Assembly (NCBI GenBank): GCA_016704895.1
Contig: JADIZG010000066.1
Span: 1-64,000, forward strand
Direction: 5' to 3'
From: Betaproteobacteria bacterium
GTDB lineage: Bacteria > Pseudomonadota > Gammaproteobacteria > Burkholderiales > Casimicrobiaceae
DNA length: 64,000 nucleotides
Position 1 is the stretch's first letter; each line of letters begins with the position of its first letter. The notes beneath the pieces are model-generated. The model made no database searches. It was given only the letters and a program-made list of their open reading frames with translations, and was not told the origin of the DNA. Position numbers and translations under genes: made by a program. Below are positions 33,174 through 42,589 of this stretch, piece by piece.

Positions 33174-35030
33174 TCAGTGCAATTCGGCGTAGATGCGCTG
33201 CGCGAGCGTGCGGCTGATGCCGGGCACGCGCGCGAGGTCCTCGACGCTCGCGGCCTGCACGCCCCTGACGCCCCCGAAATGCGTCAGGAGCGCCTTGCGC
33301 TTCGCGGCGCCGATGCCGGTGATCTCCTGCAGGGTCGAGGTCGTGCGCGCCTTGCCGCGCCTCGCGCGGTGGCCCTGGATCGCGAAGCGGTGCGCCTCGT
33401 CGCGGATCTGCTGCAGCAGGTGCAGGCCGGGATGGTCGTGCGGCAGCGAGAGCGCGTCCGCGCGGCCGGGGAACACGATCTCCTCGAGCCCGGGCTTGCG
33501 CTCGGGGCCTTTCGCGATGCCGATGATCGGCACGCCGTGGAGCCCCTGCTCGGCGAGCACGTCGGCCGCCACGCCGACCTGCCCCCGTCCGCCGTCGATC
33601 ACGAGGAGGTCGGGAACGGGAAACTCGCCGGCGACGATCCGCGCGCAGCGGCGGGTCAGCGCCTCGCGCATCGCCGCGTAGTCGTCGCCGCCGGCAGGCG
33701 GCGTCACGTTGAAGCGCCGGTACTCGGCGGACTGCATCGCGAGCCGGTCGAAGATCACGCAGGACGCCACCGCCGCCTCGCCCATCGTGTGCGAGACGTC
33801 GAAGCACTCGATGCGCTGCGCGCTGCCCGGCAGCCCGAGCGCCTCGACGAGCGCCGCGAGACGTTCCTCGGCCGTCGCCTTCTGCGCCAGGCGCTGCCGG
33901 ATCGCCAGCGTCGCGTTCTCGCCGGCCATCTGCAGCCAGACGCGGCGCTCGCCGCCGGGGTTCGCCACGATCTCGACGGCGCGCGCCGCCTGCTCGCCCA
34001 GCGCCTGCTCGAGCGCCTCGTGGTCCTCGGCGCCGGGCGCGACGATCGTCGGCGGCACCGGACGCTCGAGGTAGTGCTGGGCGAGGAACGCGTGCACGAC
34101 GTCGGCGAGCGAGCCGGCCTCGGCGTGGCGCGGGAAGAACGTGCGGTCGCCGACGTGCCGGCCGCCGCGGATCATCACGACGTTGACGGCGACGAGGCCG
34201 CCTTCGGCGACCGCCGCCACGACGTCGACGTCCCCGGCCGTCGCGCTCTCGACGAACTGGCGCGACTGCAGCTGCGAGAGCCGCGCGATCTTGTCGCGCA
34301 GCCGCGCCGCGCGCTCGAACGCGAGCGCCGCGGCGGCCTCGTCCATCTGCGCCTTGAGCCGGGCGCCGGCCTCGTCGGACTTGCCCTGGAGGAACAGCAC
34401 CGCGGCCTGCACGTCCCCCTGGTACTCGGCCTCGCCGACGTAGCCCACGCAGGGCGCCGTGCAGCGCTGGATCTGGTGGAGCATGCAGGGGCGCGAGCGG
34501 TTCGCGAACACCGAGGGCTCGCAGGTGCGCAGCATGAACACCTTCTGCAGCATCGCGATGCCGTCGCGCACGGCGCCGGCGCCCGGGAACGGCCCGAAGT
34601 AGCGGTTGCGCCGGTCGAGCGCGCCGCGATGGAACCTGAGCTGCGGGTAGGCCTCGCCCGTGATGCAGAGGTACGGGTAGCTCTTGTCGTCGCGGAACAG
34701 GATGTTGTAGCGCGGCTCGAGCGCCTTGATCAGGTTGTTCTCGAGCAGCAGCGCCTCGCCTTCGGAGCGCGCGACCGTCGTCTCGACCCGGGCGACCTGC
34801 GCGATCATCGCGGCGATGCGCGGCTCGTGGCCGGTCTTCTGGAAGTAGCTCGCGACGCGCTTCTTCAGGTCGCGCGCCTTGCCGACGTAGAGCGCGCCGC
34901 CCTCGGCGTCGAACATCCGGTAGACGCCGGGCTGGTGCGGCAGCGACGCGAGCAGCTCGGACGCGTCGAACGATGCTTCGCCCGCCTCTGCGTCGACGGT
35001 GCGGGCGTGCCGGCGCGGGACCTTCGTCAT
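33174..35030 (-). CDS. uvrC: excinuclease ABC subunit C
   Basis: 618 residues, normal family length. The GIY-YIG nuclease domain starts LPHQPGVYRMFDAEGGALYV and GKARDLKKRVASYF; ENNLIKALEPRYNILFRDDK and the Cys-rich NRSRPCMLHQIQRCTAPCVG follow; the UVR motif is near residue 210 (DEAAAALAFERAARLRDKIA). The RNase-H-like C-terminal nuclease has IECFDVSHTMGEAAVASCV and LLVIDGGRGQVGVAADVL. The helix-hairpin-helix pair comes at the end (ITGIGAAKRKALLTHFGGVR). It makes both incisions in nucleotide-excision repair. The start ATG overlaps the upstream UDG stop (ATGA). Confidence 0.97.
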   Translation of the reverse strand: MTKVPRRHARTVDAEAGEASFDASELLASLPHQPGVYRMFDAEGGALYVGKARDLKKRVASYFQKTGHEPRIAAMIAQVARVETTVARSEGEALLLENNLIKALEPRYNILFRDDKSYPYLCITGEAYPQLRFHRGALDRRNRYFGPFPGAGAVRDGIAMLQKVFMLRTCEPSVFANRSRPCMLHQIQRCTAPCVGYVGEAEYQGDVQAAVLFLQGKSDEAGARLKAQMDEAAAALAFERAARLRDKIARLSQLQSRQFVESATAGDVDVVAAVAEGGLVAVNVVMIRGGRHVGDRTFFPRHAEAGSLADVVHAFLAQHYLERPVPPTIVAPGAEDHEALEQALGEQAARAVEIVANPGGERRVWLQMAGENATLAIRQRLAQKATAEERLAALVEALGLPGSAQRIECFDVSHTMGEAAVASCVIFDRLAMQSAEYRRFNVTPPAGGDDYAAMREALTRRCARIVAGEFPVPDLLVIDGGRGQVGVAADVLAEQGLHGVPIIGIAKGPERKPGLEEIVFPGRADALSLPHDHPGLHLLQQIRDEAHRFAIQGHRARRGKARTTSTLQEITGIGAAKRKALLTHFGGVRGVQAASVEDLARVPGISRTLAQRIYAELH

Positions 35031-35725
35031 GATTCGACGGAACCGCGGCCGAGGTGCGCGGTCACGTCGCGGAAGACCGCACGGAACATGTCTCGCGTCA
35101 GCCGTCCGGTGTTCGTGTTGTAGCGGCTGCAGTGGAAGCTGTCGAACATCGTGAGCCGTCCGCCGGGAAGCGCGTGTCTCGCGCCGTGCGCGAACGGGTG
35201 CGCGCGCAGCGGGAGCCCGAGTGCGCGCAGCACCGTCTCGTGCGCGACCCGCCCGAGCGCGACGATCGCGGCGCCGGCGGGCAGCGACGCGAGGTCCGCC
35301 GCGAGGAACGGGCTGCACGCCGCGACCTCGGCGGGCAGCGGGCGATTGTCGGGCGGCAGGCACTTGACCGCGTTCGAGATGCGGCAGCCGACGAGCGCGA
35401 GGCCGTCGTCGCGCGACACCGACGCCGGCGCGGACGCGAATCCGAACGCGTGGAGCGTCTCGTAGAGCAGGATGCCCGCGTGGTCGCCGGTGAACGCCCG
35501 GCCGGTCGCGTTCGCACCGTGCATGCCCGGCGCGAGCCCGACGATCAGCAGCGGCGATCCGCGCGGCCCGAACGGCGGCACCGGAGCGCACCAGTAATCC
35601 GGATGCTCGCCGCGGACCCGGTCGAGGAAACGCGCGAGCCGGCCGCAGCGCCGGCAATCGAGGTCGTGGTCCGGCGCCGAGGCTGCGTCTGGCAGAATGT
35701 CGGCTTTTTTCGCAACGCGCTTCAA
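35027..35725 (-). CDS. uracil-DNA glycosylase, family 5 type
   Basis: 232 residues. Motif A is LLIVGLAPGMHGANATGRAF plus TGD, the family 5 form (GLAP-x-x-x-GAN-x-TGR-x-FTGD) lacking the Asp/Asn used by families 1 and 4; motif B is FHCSRYNTNTG. Four Cys expected for the iron-sulphur cluster are present in CRRC, VKCLPPDN and AACSPFL. The protein removes uracil and other deaminated bases from DNA, which fits its coupling to uvrC (ATGA overlap). The apparent start is TTG at 35725, only 17 bp from the divergent hydrolase start; the first 25 residues are poorly conserved, so the start is uncertain. Confidence 0.85.
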   Translation of the reverse strand: MKRVAKKADILPDAASAPDHDLDCRRCGRLARFLDRVRGEHPDYWCAPVPPFGPRGSPLLIVGLAPGMHGANATGRAFTGDHAGILLYETLHAFGFASAPASVSRDDGLALVGCRISNAVKCLPPDNRPLPAEVAACSPFLAADLASLPAGAAIVALGRVAHETVLRALGLPLRAHPFAHGARHALPGGRLTMFDSFHCSRYNTNTGRLTRDMFRAVFRDVTAHLGRGSVES

Positions 35726-35742
35726 GCAGGCTAGAGTAGCAC

Positions 35743-36549
35743 GTGCTTCCCCTCGAACCGCATCTCGAAACCTGGTCGCGCCGGCCGTCGTCCCGCAGCG
35801 GACGGCCGCCTCTCCTGTTCATCCACGGCGGCTACACCGACGGCTGGTGCTGGACGCCGTATTTCCTGCCGTGGTTCGCGTCGCGCGGCTGGCCCGCGCA
35901 CGCGCTGTCGCTGCGCGGGCACGGCAGCAGCGCCGGCGCCGGGATGCTGTTCGCCACGGGACTGGACGACTACGCCGCCGACGTCGAGCGCGTCGCGGGG
36001 ACGCTGAAGGAGCCGCCGGTCCTGATCGGGCACTCGATGGGTGCCGCGATCGTGGAGCGCATGCTGGCGATGCACCCGGTGCGCGCCGCCGCGCTGCTCG
36101 CGCCGGTTCCGCCGACCGGGCTCGTGCCCGTCGCGGCGCGCCTCGCGGTCGAGCGCCCCGACTACTTCGCGCACATGATGGGGCTCGACCCGATGCGACT
36201 CTCGACGGACGTGCTCGAGGCGCTGCGGCCGTTCTACTTCAGCGATCGCGTCGATCGCGCGATCCTCGCGGAATCGGCGAGCCATCTCGCCAGCGAGTCG
36301 CCGCGCGCGATCCTCGACCTGTCGATGCGCCTCCACTGGCTCAAGCCCGAGCGCAACGACGCGCAGCTGATGGTGCTCGGCACGGAAGGGGATCGCATCT
36401 GCACCCCGCACGACGTGCGGGCCACCGCGCGCCACCACGACGTCGAGGCGGTCCTCCTGCCGGGCATGGCGCACATGCTGATGCTCGAGCCGGAATGGGA
36501 GGGCGCGGCGCGCGCCATCGCCGACTGGCTCGAGACGCTGGAGGACTGA
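35743..36549 (+). CDS. alpha/beta hydrolase
   Basis: 268 residues. The oxyanion strand-turn reads PPLLFIHGGYTDGWCW; the nucleophile elbow is VLIGHSMGAAIVERML (G-x-S-x-G); the acid region is LMVLGTEGDRICTPHDVRA (Asp) and the catalytic His comes in VLLPGMAHMLMLEPEW. This complete triad supports an active lysophospholipase/esterase-type enzyme without a signal peptide. The start is GTG at 35743 with only a weak ribosome site. It ends 5 bp before the end of the convergent PAS-GGDEF-EAL gene. Confidence 0.85.
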   Translation: MLPLEPHLETWSRRPSSRSGRPPLLFIHGGYTDGWCWTPYFLPWFASRGWPAHALSLRGHGSSAGAGMLFATGLDDYAADVERVAGTLKEPPVLIGHSMGAAIVERMLAMHPVRAAALLAPVPPTGLVPVAARLAVERPDYFAHMMGLDPMRLSTDVLEALRPFYFSDRVDRAILAESASHLASESPRAILDLSMRLHWLKPERNDAQLMVLGTEGDRICTPHDVRATARHHDVEAVLLPGMAHMLMLEPEWEGAARAIADWLETLED

Positions 36550-36553
36550 TCCC

Positions 36554-39500
36554 CTACTGCGTCGTGCGCGTGCGCAGGAACTCGACGAAACGCGCCGGCG
36601 GCAGCGGCTTGCTCACCCAGAAGCCCTGGAAGCAGTGGCAGCCGCGCGCGTCGAGGAACTCGAGCTGCTCGCGCGTGCCCACGCCCTCGGCGACGACCTT
36701 GAGCCCCAGGCCGCGCGCCAGCCCGATGATCGCCTCGGTGATCGCCGCGTCGCCCGGGTCGGTCTCGAGATCGGCGATGAACGAGATGTCGATCTTCAGC
36801 GTGTCGATCGGGAAGTGCTTGAGGTGCGTGAGCGACGAGTAGCCGGTCCCGAAGTCGTCGATCGCGACCCTGAAGCCCTGGTCGCGCAGCTGGTGGAGCA
36901 CGCGGCGGATCGCGTCGAGGTCGTGCAGCAGCGAGGTCTCGGTCACTTCGAGCTCGAGCCACGCCGGCTCGCAGCCCGCGTCGCGGACGATCGTCGAGAT
37001 GCGCTGGGCGAGGTCCTCGCGGTAGAACTGCCGCGCGGACAGGTTGACCGACACGGTGAGCGGCAGGCCGGCGGCGCGCCACTCGACCACCTGCGCCGCG
37101 GCCGTGCGCAGCACCCACTCGCCCAGCGAATGGATCAGGCCGGCCTCCTCGGCGAGCGGAACGAACACCTGGGGCGGCACGTCGCCGTGCTCGGGATCGC
37201 TCCAGCGGAGGAGCGCCTCGGCGCCGACGATCGAGCGGTCGGAGATCCGCACGACCGGCTGGTAGTGCAGCTCCAGCGCGCCTTCCTTGACCGCGGCGCG
37301 CAGCGCGGTCTCGAGCGTGTGCTGCTTCAGCCGTCGCTCGGCGAGGTTCGCGTCGACGAACTGGTAGGTGTTTCGCCCGAGCTCCTTGCTGCGGTACATC
37401 GCGACGTCGGCGTGCTTGAGCAGCTCTTCCGGATCGTCCGAGTCGTCGGGGTAGACGGCGATTCCGATCGACGACGTCACGTAGATGTCGTGTTCCTCGA
37501 CCCGGAAAGGCTGCGAGATCGCGTCGAGGAGCTTCTGCGCGATCCGGCCCAGCACCCGCGGATCGTCGAAGTCCTCGACGATCACCATGAACTCGTCGCC
37601 GCCCAGCCGCGCGAGCAGGTCGGTCTCGCGCAGCGCCGCAGCGAGCGCCTGCGTGACGTGCTTGAGCAGCTCGTCGCCGATGCGGTGGCCCAGCGTGTCG
37701 TTGACGTTCTTGAACCGGTCGAGGTCGATGAACAGCACGCCGACGCGACGCCCGCCGCGGCGCGCCTGCGCGATCGCCTGCGACAGCCGCTCGTGCAGCA
37801 GCAGGCGGTTCGGGAGGCCGGTGAGCGCGTCCCTCGTGGCCATGTGCTGCAGCCGCTCCTCCGCGCGGATCCGCGCCGACACGTCCTGAACGAACGACAG
37901 GATCGACAGGATCTGGCCGTCGTCGCCCGCCAGCGCCGAGTGGTACCACTCGCACCAGATCGTCTCGCCGTCCTTCCGGTGGTTGCGCGTGAGCCCGGTG
38001 GCGCGCGGCTCGAGCCCGGTCATCAGCTTGCCGACGACGTCGACCATGCCCTCCGCCTCGTCCTCGTGCAGCATCGGGTTGTCGGTGAGCGACATCCCGA
38101 GCACCTCGGACGACTCGAAGCCGAAGATGTTGCGCGCCTGCTCCGACCAGCGGACGAGCTTCAGGTCCCGGTCCCATTCGAGCACCGCCAGCGGCGTGTT
38201 GCCGATGTGGCTCGACAGCTCCCAGTTGACGCGCTTGAGCGCTTCCTCGTTGCGCTTCTCGTCGTGGATGTCGTTGTGGACCGCGTAGATGCCGACGACG
38301 TTGCCGTCGCTGTCGCGGTTGGGCGCGTAGTGGATCGACTCCCACCGCGCGTCCGACGTCCCGTGCTGCGGCAGCAGCATCTCGACGGCGATCGTCTCGC
38401 CCGTCAGCACGCGCGCGAAGAGCGGCTCGACCAGCGCGAAGCGCTGCGGCCCGATCACGTCCTCCACCTTGCGGCCGTTCAGGTCCTTGCGCGACTCGCC
38501 GAGCCATGCCTCGTCGCGCCCGTTGACGAACCGGTAGCGCAGGTCGCCGTCGATGTAGGCGACCCGGGCGGGCACGTTGTCCATGATGAGCCGCAGCTCG
38601 GCCTCCGAGGCGCGCAGCGCTTCCTGCGCCTGCTTGAGGCCGTGGATGTCGTTCATCAGGACGAACGCGCCGTGCACGTCGCCGCCCGGGCCGGTGTCCG
38701 GGACGACGCGGATCGTCATCCAGCGCCGGACTCCATTGGCGCCAGCGATCAGCCGGTCGAACGCGGTCGACTCGCCCTCGAGCGCGCGCACCACCATCGC
38801 CTGCGCGCTCTCGTAGATGCCGTGCCCGACGACGTCGCGCAGCCGCAGGTCGACCAGCGCCTCCTCGGCGAGGCCGAAGAACTGGACGAAGGTCCGGTTG
38901 ACGTAGTGGCAGCGCTCGTCGCGGTCGATGTAGGCGACGGGCGCCGGCACGCCGTCCATGATCGCGCGGAGCTGCGACTCGCGCGCCGCCAGCGCGTCCT
39001 GGGCGAGCTTGAGGTCCGTGATGTCGTGGCCCGCGACGTACTCGCCCTTCACGGTGCCGTCGAAGTTGAGGTCCGGCACGCAGCGCGCCCGGATCCAGCG
39101 CGGGCGACCCTGCGCGTCGACGATCTCGCGCTCGTAGGTGACCGCCTCGCCGGCCATCACGCGCTCGCGTCCGGGCGCGAGCGCCTCGGTCGCCTCGGCG
39201 CCCAGGACCTCGTCGCTCCTGCGCCCGATCACCTCGTCGCGCTTGAGGCCGTACAGCTGCAGGAACGCCTCGTTGACGAACACGTAGCGCCGGTCGGCGT
39301 CGAGGTAGACGACCGGCTCGGGGATGTTGTCGGTGAACAGGCGCAGCTGCTGCTCGCGCGTCGCGAGCGCCTGCTCGGTCAGCTTGAGGTCGTGGATGTC
39401 GTACTCGGTGGAGTAGAGCCCGCGAACCTTTCCGGTCGCGTCGAAGTCCGGCGCGATGCGGCCGTGCATCCAGCGCTTCTCGCCGGACGGGATCGTGCCG

Positions 39501-40561
39501 ATGCGCTCGTACTCGACGTTCTCGCCTTCCGACGCGCGCTTCAGCACCGGCCGCAGGAAGCCCGCGACGTCGGCGGGAAGGATCTCGGCCGGCGTGCGCC
39601 CGTAGATCTCCTCCTGCGGCCGGCACGCGAGGTTCGCGAACGACTGGTTGACGAACGTGTAGCGCAGCGCGCGGTCGAGGTAGGCGATCGGGCCGGGAAT
39701 GTTGTCGGCGAAGAGCCTGAGCTGCGCCTGCTGCCCCCTGAGCGCGTCGCGGATGCGGACGTCGTCCTCGATGTCGTTCAGCACGACGAACGCGCCGCCC
39801 GTGCGCCCGGTCACCTCGCGGTCGGGGAACAGCGTCATGCGCATCCATCGCATCTCGCCGGTCGACTTGCGCTCGCGGCGCTCGTAGCTCACGCTCGCGC
39901 CCGCGAACGCACGCTCGAGCGCCGCGCTCATCTCGGACATCGAGTCGGCCGGCAGCACGTCGCGCATCCCGTGGCCGAGCAGGTCGTCGGCCGGGACGCC
40001 GATCCAGTCGGCGAACGGCCGGTTGGCGAAGCGGATCTTGAGCCCCCGGTCGACGTAGAGGATCGGGACGCCGACGCTGTCGGTGACGAGCCTGAGCCGA
40101 TGCTCGCGCTGGCCGGCCTCGAGCTCGAGCCGCTTCAGGTGGTCGACGTCGCTGTAGGTGACGAGCAGACCGCGCACGCGCCCGTTGGCCGAGCGGTCCG
40201 GGTAGTAGTCGACGCGGATCCAGATCGGCGGGCGGCCTGCCGTGACGAGCTGGCGCTCGAAGCCGGTGCGTTCGCCCTCGATCGCCGCCTCGGCGTACGC
40301 GTGATAGAGCGTCCAGACGTCGCGGCCCAGCACGTCGGCCATCTCGCGCCCCAGCACCTCGTCGGGACGCCGCGAGAGCCAGTCCAGGAACGCCCGGTTC
40401 GCGAAGCGGTACCTGAAGCTGCGGTCGACGTAGGCGACCGGGAGGCCGAGCGCGTTCAGCTTGCGCTGCGACAGCGCCTGCAGGTTGCCGCGCTCGACGG
40501 CGTCGCCCACCGTCTGGATGGTGGCAACGTCGGCACGGAGCGGCAGTCGCTGGAGGGCCAT
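36554..40561 (-). CDS. seven-PAS GGDEF/EAL cyclic-di-GMP protein
   Basis: 1335 residues, no signal peptide or membrane helix. Seven PAS domains follow one another at roughly 125-residue spacing; their opening strands read VAYVDRSFRYRFANRAF, ILYVDRGLKIRFANRPF, IAYLDRALRYTFVNQSF, VVYLDADRRYVFVNEAF, VAYIDRDERCHYVNRTF, VAYIDGDLRYRFVNGRD and VLEWDRDLKLVRWSEQA. A GGDEF domain follows (LLARLGGDEFMVIVED) with an intact inhibitory site RETD five residues before GGDEF. Then comes an EAL domain (GAEALLRWSDPE, IDDFGTGYSSLTHLKHF). Both catalytic motifs look intact, so it could make and degrade cyclic-di-GMP. The start ATG at 40561 follows AGGA. Confidence 0.95.
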   Translation of the reverse strand: MALQRLPLRADVATIQTVGDAVERGNLQALSQRKLNALGLPVAYVDRSFRYRFANRAFLDWLSRRPDEVLGREMADVLGRDVWTLYHAYAEAAIEGERTGFERQLVTAGRPPIWIRVDYYPDRSANGRVRGLLVTYSDVDHLKRLELEAGQREHRLRLVTDSVGVPILYVDRGLKIRFANRPFADWIGVPADDLLGHGMRDVLPADSMSEMSAALERAFAGASVSYERRERKSTGEMRWMRMTLFPDREVTGRTGGAFVVLNDIEDDVRIRDALRGQQAQLRLFADNIPGPIAYLDRALRYTFVNQSFANLACRPQEEIYGRTPAEILPADVAGFLRPVLKRASEGENVEYERIGTIPSGEKRWMHGRIAPDFDATGKVRGLYSTEYDIHDLKLTEQALATREQQLRLFTDNIPEPVVYLDADRRYVFVNEAFLQLYGLKRDEVIGRRSDEVLGAEATEALAPGRERVMAGEAVTYEREIVDAQGRPRWIRARCVPDLNFDGTVKGEYVAGHDITDLKLAQDALAARESQLRAIMDGVPAPVAYIDRDERCHYVNRTFVQFFGLAEEALVDLRLRDVVGHGIYESAQAMVVRALEGESTAFDRLIAGANGVRRWMTIRVVPDTGPGGDVHGAFVLMNDIHGLKQAQEALRASEAELRLIMDNVPARVAYIDGDLRYRFVNGRDEAWLGESRKDLNGRKVEDVIGPQRFALVEPLFARVLTGETIAVEMLLPQHGTSDARWESIHYAPNRDSDGNVVGIYAVHNDIHDEKRNEEALKRVNWELSSHIGNTPLAVLEWDRDLKLVRWSEQARNIFGFESSEVLGMSLTDNPMLHEDEAEGMVDVVGKLMTGLEPRATGLTRNHRKDGETIWCEWYHSALAGDDGQILSILSFVQDVSARIRAEERLQHMATRDALTGLPNRLLLHERLSQAIAQARRGGRRVGVLFIDLDRFKNVNDTLGHRIGDELLKHVTQALAAALRETDLLARLGGDEFMVIVEDFDDPRVLGRIAQKLLDAISQPFRVEEHDIYVTSSIGIAVYPDDSDDPEELLKHADVAMYRSKELGRNTYQFVDANLAERRLKQHTLETALRAAVKEGALELHYQPVVRISDRSIVGAEALLRWSDPEHGDVPPQVFVPLAEEAGLIHSLGEWVLRTAAAQVVEWRAAGLPLTVSVNLSARQFYREDLAQRISTIVRDAGCEPAWLELEVTETSLLHDLDAIRRVLHQLRDQGFRVAIDDFGTGYSSLTHLKHFPIDTLKIDISFIADLETDPGDAAITEAIIGLARGLGLKVVAEGVGTREQLEFLDARGCHCFQGFWVSKPLPPARFVEFLRTRTTQ

Positions 40562-40960
40562 GAGTCCTAGGATTCTCGGTTCCGCCTGCCCGCGCAACCG
40601 GGATGGCCTCGACGGCAAGGGACGTACCGGAGGCCGGCCGCCGATTCGCCGGCGCGGACGAAACGATCGTGTAGCGCACAAGCAAGGATCAGGCCGGGTC
40701 GGGGTACCGGTCCCGGCGATCGCGGACCGGGCGTCCTCGCGGCCCAACGCGGCAGCCCGTTACAATCCGGGGCAGTCGCCTGCCGCCGCCCGCCAGCGCC
40801 GGGAGCCAGGGGCGCCCCGGCCCCCGGTCGGGCGCCCTCGCGGCGGCACCCCGCCCAGTCCTGACCGATCCCGCGCTCGCGATGCCGCCCGGATTCAACC
40901 GATCGCCCGCCTGAGGCGTTCAGGGATCGGGCACGAGACGAACCTCGAGGAGCACGATCC
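40562..40960. other. divergent non-coding region
   Basis: About 400 bp between the PAS-GGDEF-EAL and crystallin starts. A TACAAT box (40761-40766, plus strand) resembles a -10 element, but no good -35 stands at 16-18 bp. No gene is recognisable. Confidence 0.4.
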
Positions 40961-41925
40961 ATGACACGAACGATTCGCGCCGCCGTCTTCTCAAGCCGCT
41001 GCTGGTCGCCGCCGGTGCGTCGAGCGCACAGCAGGTCATCTTCTTCGAGCAGCCGGACTTCAACGGTCGCCGCTTCGGCGCCAACGAGTCGGTGTCCAAC
41101 ATGAGCAGCGGCGGATTCAACGACCGCGCGTCCTCGGTCGTCGTCCGCTCCGGGAACTGGCAGCTCTGCACCGACGCCTACTTCCGCGGCCGTTGCGTGA
41201 CGCTCAACCCGGGCGAGTACCGCAACCTCGGGCAGATCGGCCTCTCGAACCAGATCTCGTCGGCCCGGCAGCTCGGCGGCCCGCCGGAAGGCGGGGGTGG
41301 CGGGGTGGGCGGCGGCCAGGACACCTCCGTGACGTTCTACGAGGGTTCGAACTTCGGCGGCCGGTCGTTCGGCGTCAACGGCGACCTCCCGAATCTCGGC
41401 CGGACCGACTTCAACGACCGCGCCCGCTCGATGCACGTGCAGGGCGGCACCTGGGAGCTCTGCCGCGACGACGGCTACCGCGGGGGTTGCCAGACCTTCG
41501 GCCCGGGCCGCCATCCGGACCTGGGCTTCCTGTCGGGCGAGGTCTCGTCGATCCGCCTGGTGGGCGGCAGTCCCGGCGGCGGGGGCGGGGGATGGGCTGG
41601 CGACTGGCCCGCCGGCTGGGGCAACCAGGGCCGCGTGATCCTCTACGAGCAGTCCAACTTCGGCGGACGGCGAGTCATCGTCACCAACGAGTTCGTTCCC
41701 AATTTCTCGAATCTCGGCTTCAACGACCGCGCGTCGTCGCTGCGCATCGAGCGCGGCTACTGGATGTTCTGCAGCGATGCGGGATTCCAGGGGACCTGCC
41801 GCACGTTCGGTCCGGGCGACCACCCGTCGCTGCCGGGGGGGCTCAACAACCGGATCTCGTCGGGCCGCAGGATCTCCGAGGATTATCCGTACCAGGGCAG
41901 CCCAGCTGGAGCGGCCAGCCGCTGA
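40961..41925 (+). CDS. exported triple beta/gamma-crystallin protein (one frame break)
   Basis: ATG at 40961 follows GAGGAG with 8 nt spacing: MTRTIRAAVF. One base near 40990 then shifts the frame to LKPLLVAAGASSAQQ, the rest of a signal peptide. Three crystallin units follow, each with two Greek-key motifs: VIFFEQPDFNGRRFGANE to WQLCTDAYFRGRCVTLNPG, VTFYEGSNFGGRSFGVNG to WELCRDDGYRGGCQTFGPG, and VILYEQSNFGGRRVIVTN to WMFCSDAGFQGTCRTFGPG. They are separated by Gly-rich linkers. Conserved Cys pairs may form disulphides; FNDRASS-type segments fit calcium-binding loops. Bacterial crystallins are usually stress or spore-coat proteins; the role here is unknown. Confidence 0.9.
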
Positions 41926-42089
41926 ACGGGTACACGCAGCAATGAGCGCCGCCGGGCCGTCCCGGGGGCCGCCCAGCGGCCTGGGGATCCGCCCCGGGGG
42001 GAGCGCGTCCGCGGACGCGGCGGCGGAGGCGCGCCGCCGACCCGGCGCGCCGCGGCAGGCTCGTCGACGACATCGCGGGCCTGCGGCGC

Positions 42090-42578
<489 letters not shown>

Positions 42579-42589
42579 AATCCCGGCCC

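Noticed and set aside
36635..40570. A plus-strand open frame of about 1300 codons
   Set aside because: It mirrors the PAS-GGDEF-EAL gene, which has complete domain motifs on the other strand.
41942..42089. ATG at 41942 as start of the CoA-binding protein
   Set aside because: It is in a different frame from the conserved part; usable only if a base is wrong, so left as a note.
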